Shown: positions 36,566-46,483 of the stretch, in pieces
How positions within the stretch are numbered: the stretch's first letter is position 1
How the letters are laid out: each line of letters opens with the position of its first letter
Origin: Novipirellula aureliae
Lineage (GTDB): Bacteria > Planctomycetota > Planctomycetia > Pirellulales > Pirellulaceae
Direction: 5' to 3'
NCBI RefSeq assembly: GCF_007860185.1
Contig: NZ_SJPY01000001.1
Span: 643,132-707,131 of the forward strand
Length of the DNA: 64,000 nucleotides
Position numbers and translations under genes: made by a program
The notes under the pieces: generated by a model
Databases searched by the model: none
Seen by the model: the letters and a program-made list of their open reading frames with translations, nothing else
What the model was told of the DNA's origin: nothing

Positions 36566-38638
36566 ATGCGATCTTTCGCTATGTCTCTTTCCTTGATTGC
36601 CGTTTCGCTGCCCAGTTTTGCAGTCACAATGGGCCTTGTGACAATAAACCCGGCGTTTGCCGAAGCCGTGGACGAGACCAAAACATCGGGAATCGATAAG
36701 TCGTTGTTCAGCGACGAAGTCGGGCCTGGTGAAAATTTCTATGAGTATGCGAATGAAAAATGGCTCGAGTTGACAGAGATCCCCGGCGATAAGGCGGACT
36801 ATGGGATCTTTACGATTCTAAACGATCAAACCCAAGAACAAGTCCGTGAATTGATTGAAGAGGCAGCCAGTCGTTCGAACCAACCCGGCAGCGCTGCGCA
36901 AAAGGTTGGCGATTTGTATCGTAGCCTGACCAATCTCGAAGCTCGAAACCAAGCGGGCATTGAGCCTGTGGAAGATCTGTTGGCAAAGATTGATGCGGTC
37001 CGTTCCAAGGAAGATCTTGCCGACGTGCTTGGGCTTCTCGCTCGCAACGGAGTCTACGGCCCGTTCGCTTCGTATGTGGGTGTCGATGCGAAAGCCAGCG
37101 ATCAATACACCGTCTACATTACCCAGGCCGGCTTGACGCTTCCCGACCGTGACTACTACATCGAAGACGACGCTCGCTATGTGGAGCTGCGTGAAAAGCT
37201 GAAGCGATATATCGCGGATATGCTCGGCCGCATCGAAGTAGGCAAGGTGACCGTTGACGGAAAAGCGGTTGCAGGGGTGTTTGAAATTGAACGGCAAATC
37301 GCAGAAGCTCATTGGACAAAAACCGAAAACCGCGATCCCGAAAAAACGTACAACGCTGTCACGTCCGATGAACTCGCCAAGAAGTTCGGCGCGTTTGACT
37401 GGAACACATATGCAAAATCTGCTGGATTATCGGGGCAAGACAAGTTTGTTATCCGTCAACCGAGCTACGTCGACGCATTCGCAACCCTGTTCGAGGAGAC
37501 GAATATTGCGGATTGGAAATCGTATTTGAGTTTCCACCTCATGGATACGTACGCCTCGTCACTAACCGAAGCGTTGGAGAAACGCAGCTTTGACTTCCAC
37601 AGCACGGCCGTCAGCGGAATAACCGAACAGGAACCGATGTGGAAGCGGGGTGTCAATACGACCAGCAGCGTACTTGGTGAATTGGTCGGCCAAGTCTACG
37701 TCGAACGCCACTTCACTCCGCAGGCGAAGAAGCGGATGAACGAATTGGTTGACAATCTAAAGCAAGCCTTTGCGAAACGAATCGAATCACGCGATTGGAT
37801 GGGCGAAGGAACCAAGAAACAAGCCCTCATCAAACTGAGCCAATTCACAACAAAAATCGGCTATCCCGACGAGTGGAAAGACTATTCGAAGCTGCAAATT
37901 GACCGTCGAAATTTAGCAGCAAACCTGATCGCATCGGCGAATTTCGAGTACCAGCGAGACCTCGATAAACTCGGCGGGCCGATCGACCGCAACGAGTGGC
38001 ACATGACGCCGCAGACGATCAACGCCTACTACAATCCAACGATGAACGAAATCGTTTTCCCTGCTGCTATCTTGCAACCACCGTTCTTCAACATGGCGGC
38101 CGATGACGCGGTCAATTATGGAGCGATCGGGGCGGTGATCGGACACGAACTAAGTCACGGCTTCGACGACAAAGGCAGCAAGTATGATGGGAAAGGGAAC
38201 CTGCGTTCTTGGTGGACTCCAAACGATCGCAACGAATTCGAACGGCGTGCGGCGATTTTGGCGGACCAGTACAGCGAGTTCGAGCCCGTCGAAGGCAACT
38301 TCGTGAACGGAGATTTTACGCTGGGGGAAAATATCGGCGATCTAGGCGGATTGAATGTCGCCTATGAAGCGTACCAACTGTCGCTTCATGGAAAGGAAGC
38401 TTCTGTGATCGATGGTTTGACCGGCGATCAACGATTCTTCTTGGGATGGTCGCAGATTTGGCGACGACTGTATCGCCCGCAAGAGCTACTCAAGCGATTG
38501 GTGACCGACCCCCATAGCCCGAGCGAATGCCGGGTCAACGGGATCGTGCGAAACATGGACGCTTGGTACGATGCCTTCGAAATCAAACCGAGCGATCCAC
38601 TTTACTTAGCACCCGAAGAACGCGTTAGGATTTGGTAG
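36566..38638 (+). CDS. M13-family zinc metallopeptidase (neprilysin-like), secreted
   Basis: A 690-residue exported peptidase with a long signal peptide ending near NPAFAEA. The zinc site is HELSH (H527, E528, H531) with the third ligand E588 in ENIGDLGG; NAYYNPTMNEIVFPAAILQPPFF and the final region around CRVNG are further M13 landmarks. M13 enzymes (neprilysin, PepO) cleave short peptides on the N side of hydrophobic residues. Length is normal. Its 3' end overlaps the convergent CbbX-like gene by 14 bp. Confidence 0.94.
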   Translation: MRSFAMSLSLIAVSLPSFAVTMGLVTINPAFAEAVDETKTSGIDKSLFSDEVGPGENFYEYANEKWLELTEIPGDKADYGIFTILNDQTQEQVRELIEEAASRSNQPGSAAQKVGDLYRSLTNLEARNQAGIEPVEDLLAKIDAVRSKEDLADVLGLLARNGVYGPFASYVGVDAKASDQYTVYITQAGLTLPDRDYYIEDDARYVELREKLKRYIADMLGRIEVGKVTVDGKAVAGVFEIERQIAEAHWTKTENRDPEKTYNAVTSDELAKKFGAFDWNTYAKSAGLSGQDKFVIRQPSYVDAFATLFEETNIADWKSYLSFHLMDTYASSLTEALEKRSFDFHSTAVSGITEQEPMWKRGVNTTSSVLGELVGQVYVERHFTPQAKKRMNELVDNLKQAFAKRIESRDWMGEGTKKQALIKLSQFTTKIGYPDEWKDYSKLQIDRRNLAANLIASANFEYQRDLDKLGGPIDRNEWHMTPQTINAYYNPTMNEIVFPAAILQPPFFNMAADDAVNYGAIGAVIGHELSHGFDDKGSKYDGKGNLRSWWTPNDRNEFERRAAILADQYSEFEPVEGNFVNGDFTLGENIGDLGGLNVAYEAYQLSLHGKEASVIDGLTGDQRFFLGWSQIWRRLYRPQELLKRLVTDPHSPSECRVNGIVRNMDAWYDAFEIKPSDPLYLAPEERVRIW

Positions 38639-40295
38639 TCGAGGGCGTTTCGTCGATCCACTCCACTTCGGCCCAATCGGCAAGCTGGATGTGTTCACAT
38701 TGTTTACAGCGAACTCGCCGTCCCAGCGACTCAGGCATCATCCGAACTCGCCGCTCGCATCCGCTGCAAACGATTCGCAGGACATGCGGGCGGCGGACCA
38801 GATCGGTGAGTTTTTGCGGGCTGATTCCTGGCAAGCGAATGTCGTTTGCCAGTAACGTCGTCAACAACGATTCGGTCAACTCCGGCTGATTGGCAATCCG
38901 GTCGGCGAGACAGCGAACGGTGTCTTCAAAAGCGTTGCGTACCGTTCGCCCATTGCCGAAATGACGATCTCGTTTTTCGTAGAGAGCTTGCAAACCGACC
39001 AACAATCGATGTCTGGCCTCACTCGGCAATCGATACTGGTTTTGTTTGCAAAGTGACTCGAAAATCTTCGCCAGTTCTGGCGCGGCGTAATCTTCAAAAT
39101 GGATACGCGTATTGATCCGTGACGACAAGCCGGGGTTACTGCGAATCATCATCGCCATTTCGTCACTGTACCCAGCCAGGATAACCGCCATGGATTCGCG
39201 GTCGTCTTCCATTCGTTTGAGTAGCGTTTGAATCGCTTCGCGTCCGTAAGCGTCGTCGCCCGATGAGTCGACCAGGCTATAGGCTTCGTCGATAAACAGG
39301 ACGCCTCCTTTCGCCGAATCGCATAGTTTGTTGGTCTTGGGGGCTGTCTGTCCTGCGTACTCGGCGACCAAACCGCTGCGATCGGTTTCGATCACATGTC
39401 CGCGGCTGAGTGTCCCGAGCCCACCAAGAATTTGCCCGACGATCCGAGCGACCGTTGTTTTGCCCGTTCCCGGATTGCCGACAAAAGTCATATGTAAACT
39501 GATTGGCATCGTCGACAATCCGGTATCACGCCGCTGTTGTTGCAACTTTAGAAAGTTCGCGTAGCTGCGGATCCGATCCTTGACTTCTCTTAGTCCGATC
39601 AGCGATTCCAATTCTTTGAGTGCCGCTTGCAATTGTTTTTCGCGTGTCTCTTGACTTTCGGCTTCGGGCGTCGAGCCATCCGTTGCCGTCGCTTGCTGCT
39701 GAGCGTTTTGGTAGGCCGTTTTGGAAGGTCCTTCGGACGATGCATGTCCGAGCGGCGCCAGGATCGAAGCGGGGTCGGCGGGATGGAGCGCCATGTCGAT
39801 CGATCGTTGCAACGTGTGTAGGACAACCGATTCTTCTGGCATCGTTTGGCCGTCACATTTGGCCACAAGATTGGCTAATCGCATCACGATCGTCTCGACT
39901 TGCACCTTGCTATCGGCCAACGGAGCGTAGCGGACGAAGGGTGCGACCAGAGATTCCCAAGACAACTTGTCGGCTTGTTCGAACAGTGATTCAGCTGCTT
40001 CGCGGAGATGGGGGCCGTGCATCTTTTGCCCCCACAAGTAGTCGATCATCTCTGCGGCGACTCGTTTTTCAGCGGCGCTCCAGCGGTCATCGGCACGGAC
40101 GATCGTCACGTAAACTTTGATCAATAGTCCGCGATGAAGATCGTCCATCAATTCGACAAAGCGATTGGGATCGCCTTGAATCAAACTCGGATAGCGGCGA
40201 ACCATCCATTTCCCGCAGTGCTGATAGAGTTTGCCACAATCGCGAAGTACGCGGCGGAGCATTCCAATCAGGCGGGTATTCTCAGGACTGTTCAT
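38625..40295 (-). CDS. CbbX-like AAA+ ATPase with TerB-like N-domain and zinc ribbon, paralogue
   Basis: A 556-residue paralogue of the protein at 22121-23971, with the same order: a TerB-like helical region (LLIKVYVTIVRADDRWSAAE, IVMRLANLVAKCDGQTMPEE), linker, CbbX-type AAA+ (LIGLREVKDRIRSYANFLKL, Walker A GNPGTGKTT at about 272, GVLFIDEAYSL, SNPGLSSRINT) and a C-terminal zinc ribbon (CSGCER ... CKQCEH). The linker is shorter. The two probably share a function and may form mixed hexamers, an inference. Its 5' neighbour is the POT transporter, 30 bp upstream on the same strand. Confidence 0.85.
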   Translation of the reverse strand: MNSPENTRLIGMLRRVLRDCGKLYQHCGKWMVRRYPSLIQGDPNRFVELMDDLHRGLLIKVYVTIVRADDRWSAAEKRVAAEMIDYLWGQKMHGPHLREAAESLFEQADKLSWESLVAPFVRYAPLADSKVQVETIVMRLANLVAKCDGQTMPEESVVLHTLQRSIDMALHPADPASILAPLGHASSEGPSKTAYQNAQQQATATDGSTPEAESQETREKQLQAALKELESLIGLREVKDRIRSYANFLKLQQQRRDTGLSTMPISLHMTFVGNPGTGKTTVARIVGQILGGLGTLSRGHVIETDRSGLVAEYAGQTAPKTNKLCDSAKGGVLFIDEAYSLVDSSGDDAYGREAIQTLLKRMEDDRESMAVILAGYSDEMAMMIRSNPGLSSRINTRIHFEDYAAPELAKIFESLCKQNQYRLPSEARHRLLVGLQALYEKRDRHFGNGRTVRNAFEDTVRCLADRIANQPELTESLLTTLLANDIRLPGISPQKLTDLVRRPHVLRIVCSGCERRVRMMPESLGRRVRCKQCEHIQLADWAEVEWIDETPSTTKS

Positions 40296-40325
40296 GCGAA
40301 TTTGCAGCCTCCTGCCGCGGCCCCC

Positions 40326-41966
40326 CTATTTCACCCCGTGCATCATGCGTTTAAGCATCGGCGTTAAGACGAGCAGGATAAAACCGGCGGAAGTGGGCAA
40401 GATAACCAGCAGCAAGAAGAATCCGGGAAGTCCGTCAAGGATAAACGACAAATCGGCTGGTTCCCCATTTTCGCCGGGCTTGAATTTGGTCGACAATGCT
40501 GCCAACAGTCCACCTGCCAGATTCGCTAGCGAGAACGAGAAGAACCAAGCACCCATCATCAACGATTGCAATCGTAGCGGAGCCAACTTCGTAATCATCG
40601 ACAAACCGACTGGCGACAAACAGAGCTCGGCCCAAGTGCATACGACGTAGGTCACCAAAAGCCAATGTGGCGATGCCAGACCATTGGTATTCGCATCGAT
40701 CGCACCAAGCACCATGGCGATGAAGGCCAAGCCGAGCAACCAGAGTGAGATGGCGAACTTTAGGGGTGTCGAGGGATTCGCATTGCGTTTCCCGAGCCAG
40801 ACCCAGAGCATCGAAAACAGTGGTGCAAAAATAACGATCGTCAGCGCATTGACGGATTGATACCAGGTGGATGGGAACTCATAGCCAAAGAGGACTCGAT
40901 TGGTTTGCTTTTCGGCAAACACGTTGAGTGAACTGCCGGCTTGTTCGAACGCGGCCCAGAAGAAGATATTCCCGACAAAGGCTAAGATCAGAATCACCAT
41001 TAACCGCTGCCAATCGATGGCATTGAGTGGGCGATTGAGTTCGGTTTTTTCGTGCTCGGTAAGTTGCGTTTTGCCACTCGCGAGATCATCGACAACCTGC
41101 TTTGGAGAAAGGCCGATACCGGCTAGATATTTGGGACGAAAGAATTGATAGAAAAGCAATCCCAGGATCATCCCGACCGCCGCGGACCCAAAACCCCAGT
41201 GCCAGCCGACTTTTTGGCCAAGCGTTCCAGCGATAAGCGGTGACAGGAATGCACCAAGATTGATTCCCATGTAAAAGAATGTGAACCCGGCGTCCCGCCG
41301 AGCGTCGTCGTGGGGGCCATACAATTGGCCCACCATCACGCTCACGCACGGTTTGAAAAAACCGGTCCCGATCACAATGAGAGCTAGGCCGGTTAAGAAA
41401 ATCAGAAGTGCCCCAGGGCCCGTTTGCAGCGTGACGGCTTCACCCGCGGTGATACCGAAGAGCTCGGTGCCCGCCAACGTGATGTGTCCGAGAGCGATAA
41501 TCCAGCCGCCGATCAACATGGATCGATGCGTGCCTAGAAACTTATCCGCCATCCAGCCGCCGAAAATGGGCGTCAGATAGACCGCCCAGGTGTAGATGGC
41601 GTACAGAATCGCCGCGCTCGCTTCGCTCCATCCGAACCCCGGGTTGATGTTCGGGACGATTTCGCCGCTGCTGTTTTCCACCATCGAGCTTGTCGATGCG
41701 ATCAGGTAGAGCACCAAGAGTGCCCGCATCCCGTAATAACTAAATCGTTCCCACATCTCGGTGATGAACAAAATCCACAGCCCAGCGGGTTGGCCAGGCG
41801 ATTTCCCCCCCGCTTCGTCGGTGAGTAGTGATTCGGGCATGGGCGGTTGGTCGTGTTCCAACTCTGTCGGCGTGTACGGACTTATTCCCGATAGATTTTC
41901 GGCTGAATTGCCGTCACCGTTCCCACCACTGGGAGAATTGTCTTGGTTACCACGCATACGATTCAT
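40326..41966 (-). CDS. Proton-dependent oligopeptide transporter (POT/PTR2)
   Basis: A membrane carrier of about 546 residues with roughly 12-14 hydrophobic segments. The POT signature EMWERFSYYGMRALLVLYL is at the first helix, and FFYMGINLGAFLSPLIAG matches the family's second signature. It would import di- and tripeptides with protons. Start is uncertain: TTG 41993, ATG 41966 or ATG 41957; an AGGAG lies just before 41966. It could feed peptides produced by the secreted peptidases nearby. The CbbX-like gene downstream may be co-transcribed. Confidence 0.9.
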   Translation of the reverse strand: MNRMRGNQDNSPSGGNGDGNSAENLSGISPYTPTELEHDQPPMPESLLTDEAGGKSPGQPAGLWILFITEMWERFSYYGMRALLVLYLIASTSSMVENSSGEIVPNINPGFGWSEASAAILYAIYTWAVYLTPIFGGWMADKFLGTHRSMLIGGWIIALGHITLAGTELFGITAGEAVTLQTGPGALLIFLTGLALIVIGTGFFKPCVSVMVGQLYGPHDDARRDAGFTFFYMGINLGAFLSPLIAGTLGQKVGWHWGFGSAAVGMILGLLFYQFFRPKYLAGIGLSPKQVVDDLASGKTQLTEHEKTELNRPLNAIDWQRLMVILILAFVGNIFFWAAFEQAGSSLNVFAEKQTNRVLFGYEFPSTWYQSVNALTIVIFAPLFSMLWVWLGKRNANPSTPLKFAISLWLLGLAFIAMVLGAIDANTNGLASPHWLLVTYVVCTWAELCLSPVGLSMITKLAPLRLQSLMMGAWFFSFSLANLAGGLLAALSTKFKPGENGEPADLSFILDGLPGFFLLLVILPTSAGFILLVLTPMLKRMMHGVK

Positions 41967-41993
41967 TCGCTCCTGTGAATATCCGCCCGACAA

Positions 41994-42459
41994 TGAAACT
42001 TATTAAAAAATGGCTGAAGCGACCAATTCTAAGCGGAAAGGTGCTTGCTCCGCACCCCTAGTGCTTTATCAATCTTTCATTTTAGGGTTCGAGGGACCGG
42101 AGGGCTCGCGCCCTGCCGCTAAAACTTGTAGCGGAATGGCGCGAGCGGGCTGTTGATTTAATCGTTTAACGCTTAGCCGAAGGCGCCAGCTTTTCCATAA
42201 GCGGTCGCCTATGGCTTAGCGTTATACAATAAATCGTGTCAAACCGATTGAATCGACAGCCCGCGAGCCGTCCGGCCTGACCCTAGTTTCTAATTTGGAC
42301 AAAGTTGGGGATGACAAAGCGGTGGATACCGGGTCAGCGTCACTACCGCGACGGGGCTCAGCCTGCGTTGCTAGCAGATACTCTTTTCGTGTCGAGGGGC
42401 CATAAATGGGGGCTGGGAGGTCTCGAGGCGGCAGTCAACCGCGAAATTCCTGGCAATAA
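41994..42459. other. 466-bp intergenic region with nested inverted repeat
   Basis: It contains a repeat-end module CTAGTGCTTTATCA at about 42059-42072 and a large nested inverted repeat at 42094-42278. No coding frame is supported. Promoters for the divergent POT gene and yajC-secDF should lie at its two sides. Confidence 0.6.
42094..42278. repeat. Large nested inverted repeat
   Basis: Three pairing layers share one centre: GGACCGGAGGGCTCGC with GCGAGCCGTCCGGCC; CGAGCGGGCTGTTGATTTAA with the complement of TTGAATCGACAGCCCGCGAG; and AACGCTTAGCCGAAGGCG with the complement of CGCCTATGGCTTAGCGTT. Together they span 185 bp and could fold as one long hairpin in RNA or single-stranded DNA. Confidence 0.75.
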
Positions 42460-42999
42460 ATGGGTTTAACCCGCTTGAACCTACCGTGCTGGGCTTGTGA
42501 CGTTTTTTTAGCTTCCATATCATGCCCCACTTGTTGTCTGCTATTTATTCGCAATTCGCAATACTGCGAGAGAAACGGATTGTTTGCTAACGTGTTTTTC
42601 CATACAACCGAGACTTTTGGCCAGATTGGCTTGATTTTATCCACTTTGTTGGCTCAGGATGCTACTGCTGCGCCCGCTGCCGATGCGGTGTCCCGCGAGC
42701 CGACATTTGTCGAGCAGCTGTTTGCCAACCCGTTGTTGCCGATCGTTGTCGTCATCTTTTTGTTCTACACCCTGCTATTGGCTCCCGAACGACGGCGCAA
42801 GGCGGAAGAAGCGAAATTACTGGCTTCACTAAAGAAAAATGACCGTATTGTTACTGTTGGCGGGATCCACGGGACGGTGGTTTCGGTGACGGCTGACAGT
42901 GATGTGGTGACCATAAAATGCGACGAAAGTGGCAATACCCGTCTGAAAATGAACCGTTCGGCGATCTCGACGATCGTCAATCCCAATAAAGAGACCTAG
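42460..42999 (+). CDS. yajC: Preprotein translocase auxiliary subunit YajC
   Basis: YajC is a small single-pass subunit of the SecDF-YajC complex. The conserved part is FANPLLPIVVVIFLFYTLLLAPERRRKAEE followed by LKKNDRIVTVGGIHGTVVSV. ATG 42460 is the only in-frame ATG before the domain, but the first 55-60 codons look unlike YajC; a GTG or TTG start around 42593-42628 may be the true one, giving the usual length of about 120-135. The secDF gene follows 72 bp downstream, the standard pairing. Confidence 0.85.
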   Translation: MGLTRLNLPCWACDVFLASISCPTCCLLFIRNSQYCERNGLFANVFFHTTETFGQIGLILSTLLAQDATAAPAADAVSREPTFVEQLFANPLLPIVVVIFLFYTLLLAPERRRKAEEAKLLASLKKNDRIVTVGGIHGTVVSVTADSDVVTIKCDESGNTRLKMNRSAISTIVNPNKET

Positions 43000-43071
43000 G
43001 AATCTGACCGCAAGGAAGCGGATTCTAAGGCGAAGACATAATATCACCCCGACACTCGCAGAAACGATCTG

Positions 43072-46000
43072 ATGGATTGCTCCTTTCTTTCTTACCTTCC
43101 AAATCTATTTAACACGATGAATCCAATGTTGCTTGTCGCACAAACTCGCGAGGTGGCATCGAGTGTCACCAAAGGTATTTCCTGGGAACAATATGGTGCA
43201 TTGGCGGTCGCGGTCGCCGTCATCGTCCTGCCATTTGTGATCGGGGGTTTTTTGGCAAAAAAGGCCAAGATGCCGACCTATGGCACCCGTTTCGGTTTGG
43301 TTCTGCTAGCAATCATTGCCAGTGCAGCGGTACTGCTTAACAAGTTGCCTGGACTCGGGGTCGACCTTCGCGGCGGTACGATTTTGGTTTACGAAATCGA
43401 TCAAAGCAAAAATATCGGATCAAACGACCAAACCGGCCAGCGTCAAAAGATTATCTCCGAAGACTTGATCGAGCCACTGTCACGGCGTATCAACCCCAGC
43501 GGCACACAAGAAATTGTGATTCGCCCCTACGGTGAGAGCCAAATTGAGATCATTGTTCCCGAAGTCGACCAACGTGAAGTCGACCGCATCAAGCAGGTGA
43601 TCGATACAGCGGGGATTTTGCGGTTCGCGATTCTGGCCAATCGTGCCGACCATCAACGCATTATCGACTTGGCGATCGAGCAGTCCGAAAGCGATTTCCA
43701 AAGCGATCGAACTCGCCCCTTCGTCCAAGACGTCAATGGTGACGTTGTCGGAGTGTGGGTGCGTGTGGACCAGGAAGTCGAAGAAACAGACGGAATTCGT
43801 CCGTTACGAGTGAACGTGGGCGACGCGATTGTTCGCAACCCCAGCACGGGGCAATTGATCGATTTGCCGATGAGCGTTCGTGGCGAAGGTGGCGAATCGA
43901 AAATTGTTCGGTGGTACCAAAGTCAAGGTCTCAAGAGCATTGAGACGTTGATGATTATCGACCCGCTTTTGGATGTCAAAGGCGAAGATTTGGCGTTTGC
44001 TGCGAGTACCTTTGACCAAAATGGTGCTCCCGCGGTCGCATTCAATTTAACCGATGCAGGCAGCGGAAAATTCTTTGCGTTGACGACCAACAACGCTCCG
44101 AAGGGAACGCGACAACGCCAACTTGGGATCGTGCTCGATGATACGCTGTTATCCGCTCCGAACATTTTGCAACCGATTCGCAAAGAGGGCCGCATTACCG
44201 GCAACTTTACACGGGAAGAAGTCGACCAATTGGTGCAGATTTTGAAGGCAGGTCAATTGCCCGCCGCCCTGACACCTCAACCGATCGCCGAAAATCAAAT
44301 CGATGCAACGCTCGGTGCCGATACGATCCACAAAGGGGTCTTTGCGATTGGCTCGTCACTGATCATTGTGCTGATCTTTATCCTATTCTATTACCGCTTC
44401 GCGGGTCTCGTCGCCTGTATCGCCTTGATGCTGAACTTGGCAATGATTTTGGCGACCATGGTACTGATCAACCAACCGCTGACGCTGCCGGGATTAGCGG
44501 GTCTGGTTTTGACCGTCGGTATGTCGGTCGATGCGAATGTGTTGATTTTTGAACGAATACGCGAGGAACTGAAAAAGGGGGCCGCCGCCCGAATGGCGAT
44601 TCGCAACGGTTTCTCCAAAGCAACCGTGACGATCGTCGATGCGAACTTGACCACCTTGATTACGGCCATCGTTTTGTATGCGATCGGGACCGACCAAATT
44701 CGCGGATTTGCCGTGACGTTGATTCTCGGTATCGTCTATTCGATGTTCACCGCGATCTACATGTCACGAACCTTCTTTGACGTTGCCGAACGTCGCGGAA
44801 TCTTGACGCTAAGCATGTCGGACGGCGTCAACTCGCTTCGTTCAATGCTCACCTCGGGTGCGGACCTCGATTTTATGGGCAAACGAAAACTGGCCTTGGC
44901 GATTTCGAGTCTACTGATGATTGTCGGTGCCGCATCGATTTTTGCTCGCGGCAAAACCATGTTCGATATCGATTTCGCTGGCGGTTCGTCGGTGCAATTC
45001 CGACTCGACAAACCAACCGAAACCGACACCGTCCGTGATATCGTTAGTAAGACGATGATTGGTGCTGATGACAAGCCAATCCAATACACCGTCAACGGTG
45101 TCAGCATGGATGATGTCACGGACCAAACTGTCTACAAGGTGGATTCATCGTTCGAAAAGGTCGAGCAGCTCAAGGCCGCCATTTCCAAAGCATTCGCTGA
45201 GGAGCCGTCCGTCAACTTGGTGACCTACACGATCAACATTACCGCTACCGACCCGAATGAAACGTCCCTTTTCTATCGTAACCGTGGCTCGGATCGCAAT
45301 GGCACCATGCTGGCGGTTATGCGACCTCAAGCATTGCCAGAAACGACTGCAGAAGAGATTGTGGAAACGGCTGCAGAAGAAACGGATACGGAAGGTGATT
45401 CTGGTCCCGGTGAATTGTCCGCTGGCGAAATCGTCTTCAGTACTTCAATGATCGAACTGGGTATTACCGGTGAAGAGGTTGGGGCGAAGGCGAATGCTGC
45501 TGCACTCATTGAATCGCTAACGGAGGCAGCTGAAACGGTCGGTGTGCCTCTCAATGCTCGTGCCATTGAACTGACCCCAATGGGTGATGGCGTTGAAGAT
45601 TGGAATCCAGAATCGTCATTGGGCTTTAGCAATTGGAAAATCAGGTTGCCGTTGGCCTTTGAGCAAGCGGAGGCCGTGCTAGACCAAGTCAAAAAGACAC
45701 TCGGAAACGACCCGGTTTGGATCAGCAGCAGTAGCGTTGGTGGCCAAGTTGCCGGTGACATGATCGGGCGAGCGTTCGGTGCCTTGTTCGGTAGCTTGTT
45801 GTGCATCATCGGATACATTTGGTTCCGATTCCAACGCGTCATGTACGGACTCGCGGCGGTTGCAGCTCTTTTGCACGACGTGCTCATCACGCTTGGTGCG
45901 ATTGCAATTAGTTACTGGTTGTCCGACGCCCTTGGCTTTTTGCTGATTGACCCCTTCAAGATCAGTTTGACGGTTGTCGCTGCACTTTTAACGATCATCG

Positions 46001-46305
46001 GCTATTCGCTTAACGATACGATTGTGGTCTTTGACCGGATTCGCGAAACGAAGGGCAAGGCCCCCCATTTGACGAGCGAGATGGTCAACAGCAGTATCAA
46101 TCAAACGCTGAGCCGAACCCTGCTAACGTCGTTGACAACGTTGTTGGTGGTGGTCCTGCTTTACGTGCTTGGCGGCGAGGGTATTCACGCATTCGCATTC
46201 TCGCTCGTGGTCGGCGTCTTGGTAGGGACATACAGTTCGGTCTTCGTCGCAAGTCCTGTTCTGCTATGGCTGATTCAGCGAAGAGAGCAACCCAAGGCGG
46301 CCTAG
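43072..46305 (+). CDS. secDF: SecD-SecF fusion protein-export protein
   Basis: A 1077-residue fusion of SecD and SecF, which use the proton gradient to help pull proteins through SecYEG. The SecD half has LGVDLRGGTILVYEID, a large periplasmic domain, then LPAALTP and the RND-type helices with SVDANVLIFERIREEL. The SecF half starts near residue 610 (FDIDFAGGSSVQFRLD) and has GYSLNDTIVVFDRIRE and SINQTLSRTLLTS. The periplasmic SecF loop is enlarged by a Glu-rich insertion (about 755-790). Single-chain SecDF is common in planctomycetes. Confidence 0.96.
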   Translation: MDCSFLSYLPNLFNTMNPMLLVAQTREVASSVTKGISWEQYGALAVAVAVIVLPFVIGGFLAKKAKMPTYGTRFGLVLLAIIASAAVLLNKLPGLGVDLRGGTILVYEIDQSKNIGSNDQTGQRQKIISEDLIEPLSRRINPSGTQEIVIRPYGESQIEIIVPEVDQREVDRIKQVIDTAGILRFAILANRADHQRIIDLAIEQSESDFQSDRTRPFVQDVNGDVVGVWVRVDQEVEETDGIRPLRVNVGDAIVRNPSTGQLIDLPMSVRGEGGESKIVRWYQSQGLKSIETLMIIDPLLDVKGEDLAFAASTFDQNGAPAVAFNLTDAGSGKFFALTTNNAPKGTRQRQLGIVLDDTLLSAPNILQPIRKEGRITGNFTREEVDQLVQILKAGQLPAALTPQPIAENQIDATLGADTIHKGVFAIGSSLIIVLIFILFYYRFAGLVACIALMLNLAMILATMVLINQPLTLPGLAGLVLTVGMSVDANVLIFERIREELKKGAAARMAIRNGFSKATVTIVDANLTTLITAIVLYAIGTDQIRGFAVTLILGIVYSMFTAIYMSRTFFDVAERRGILTLSMSDGVNSLRSMLTSGADLDFMGKRKLALAISSLLMIVGAASIFARGKTMFDIDFAGGSSVQFRLDKPTETDTVRDIVSKTMIGADDKPIQYTVNGVSMDDVTDQTVYKVDSSFEKVEQLKAAISKAFAEEPSVNLVTYTINITATDPNETSLFYRNRGSDRNGTMLAVMRPQALPETTAEEIVETAAEETDTEGDSGPGELSAGEIVFSTSMIELGITGEEVGAKANAAALIESLTEAAETVGVPLNARAIELTPMGDGVEDWNPESSLGFSNWKIRLPLAFEQAEAVLDQVKKTLGNDPVWISSSSVGGQVAGDMIGRAFGALFGSLLCIIGYIWFRFQRVMYGLAAVAALLHDVLITLGAIAISYWLSDALGFLLIDPFKISLTVVAALLTIIGYSLNDTIVVFDRIRETKGKAPHLTSEMVNSSINQTLSRTLLTSLTTLLVVVLLYVLGGEGIHAFAFSLVVGVLVGTYSSVFVASPVLLWLIQRREQPKAA

Positions 46306-46483
46306 TGAATAACCCGGGCTAGTCAAGCATCGGTGATCTGCTTCGAATGGTTTGATGAGCGTGCATTAGCGGTTCGTCTTTGCCGCCGACATTCAAGAGC
46401 GGGACGAATACGAATCCGGAATGCTCGTTCATGGCCGAAGGCCGTGAACGGCTACACGAAACCTTGCTCGGAGAGCGGAGCGA

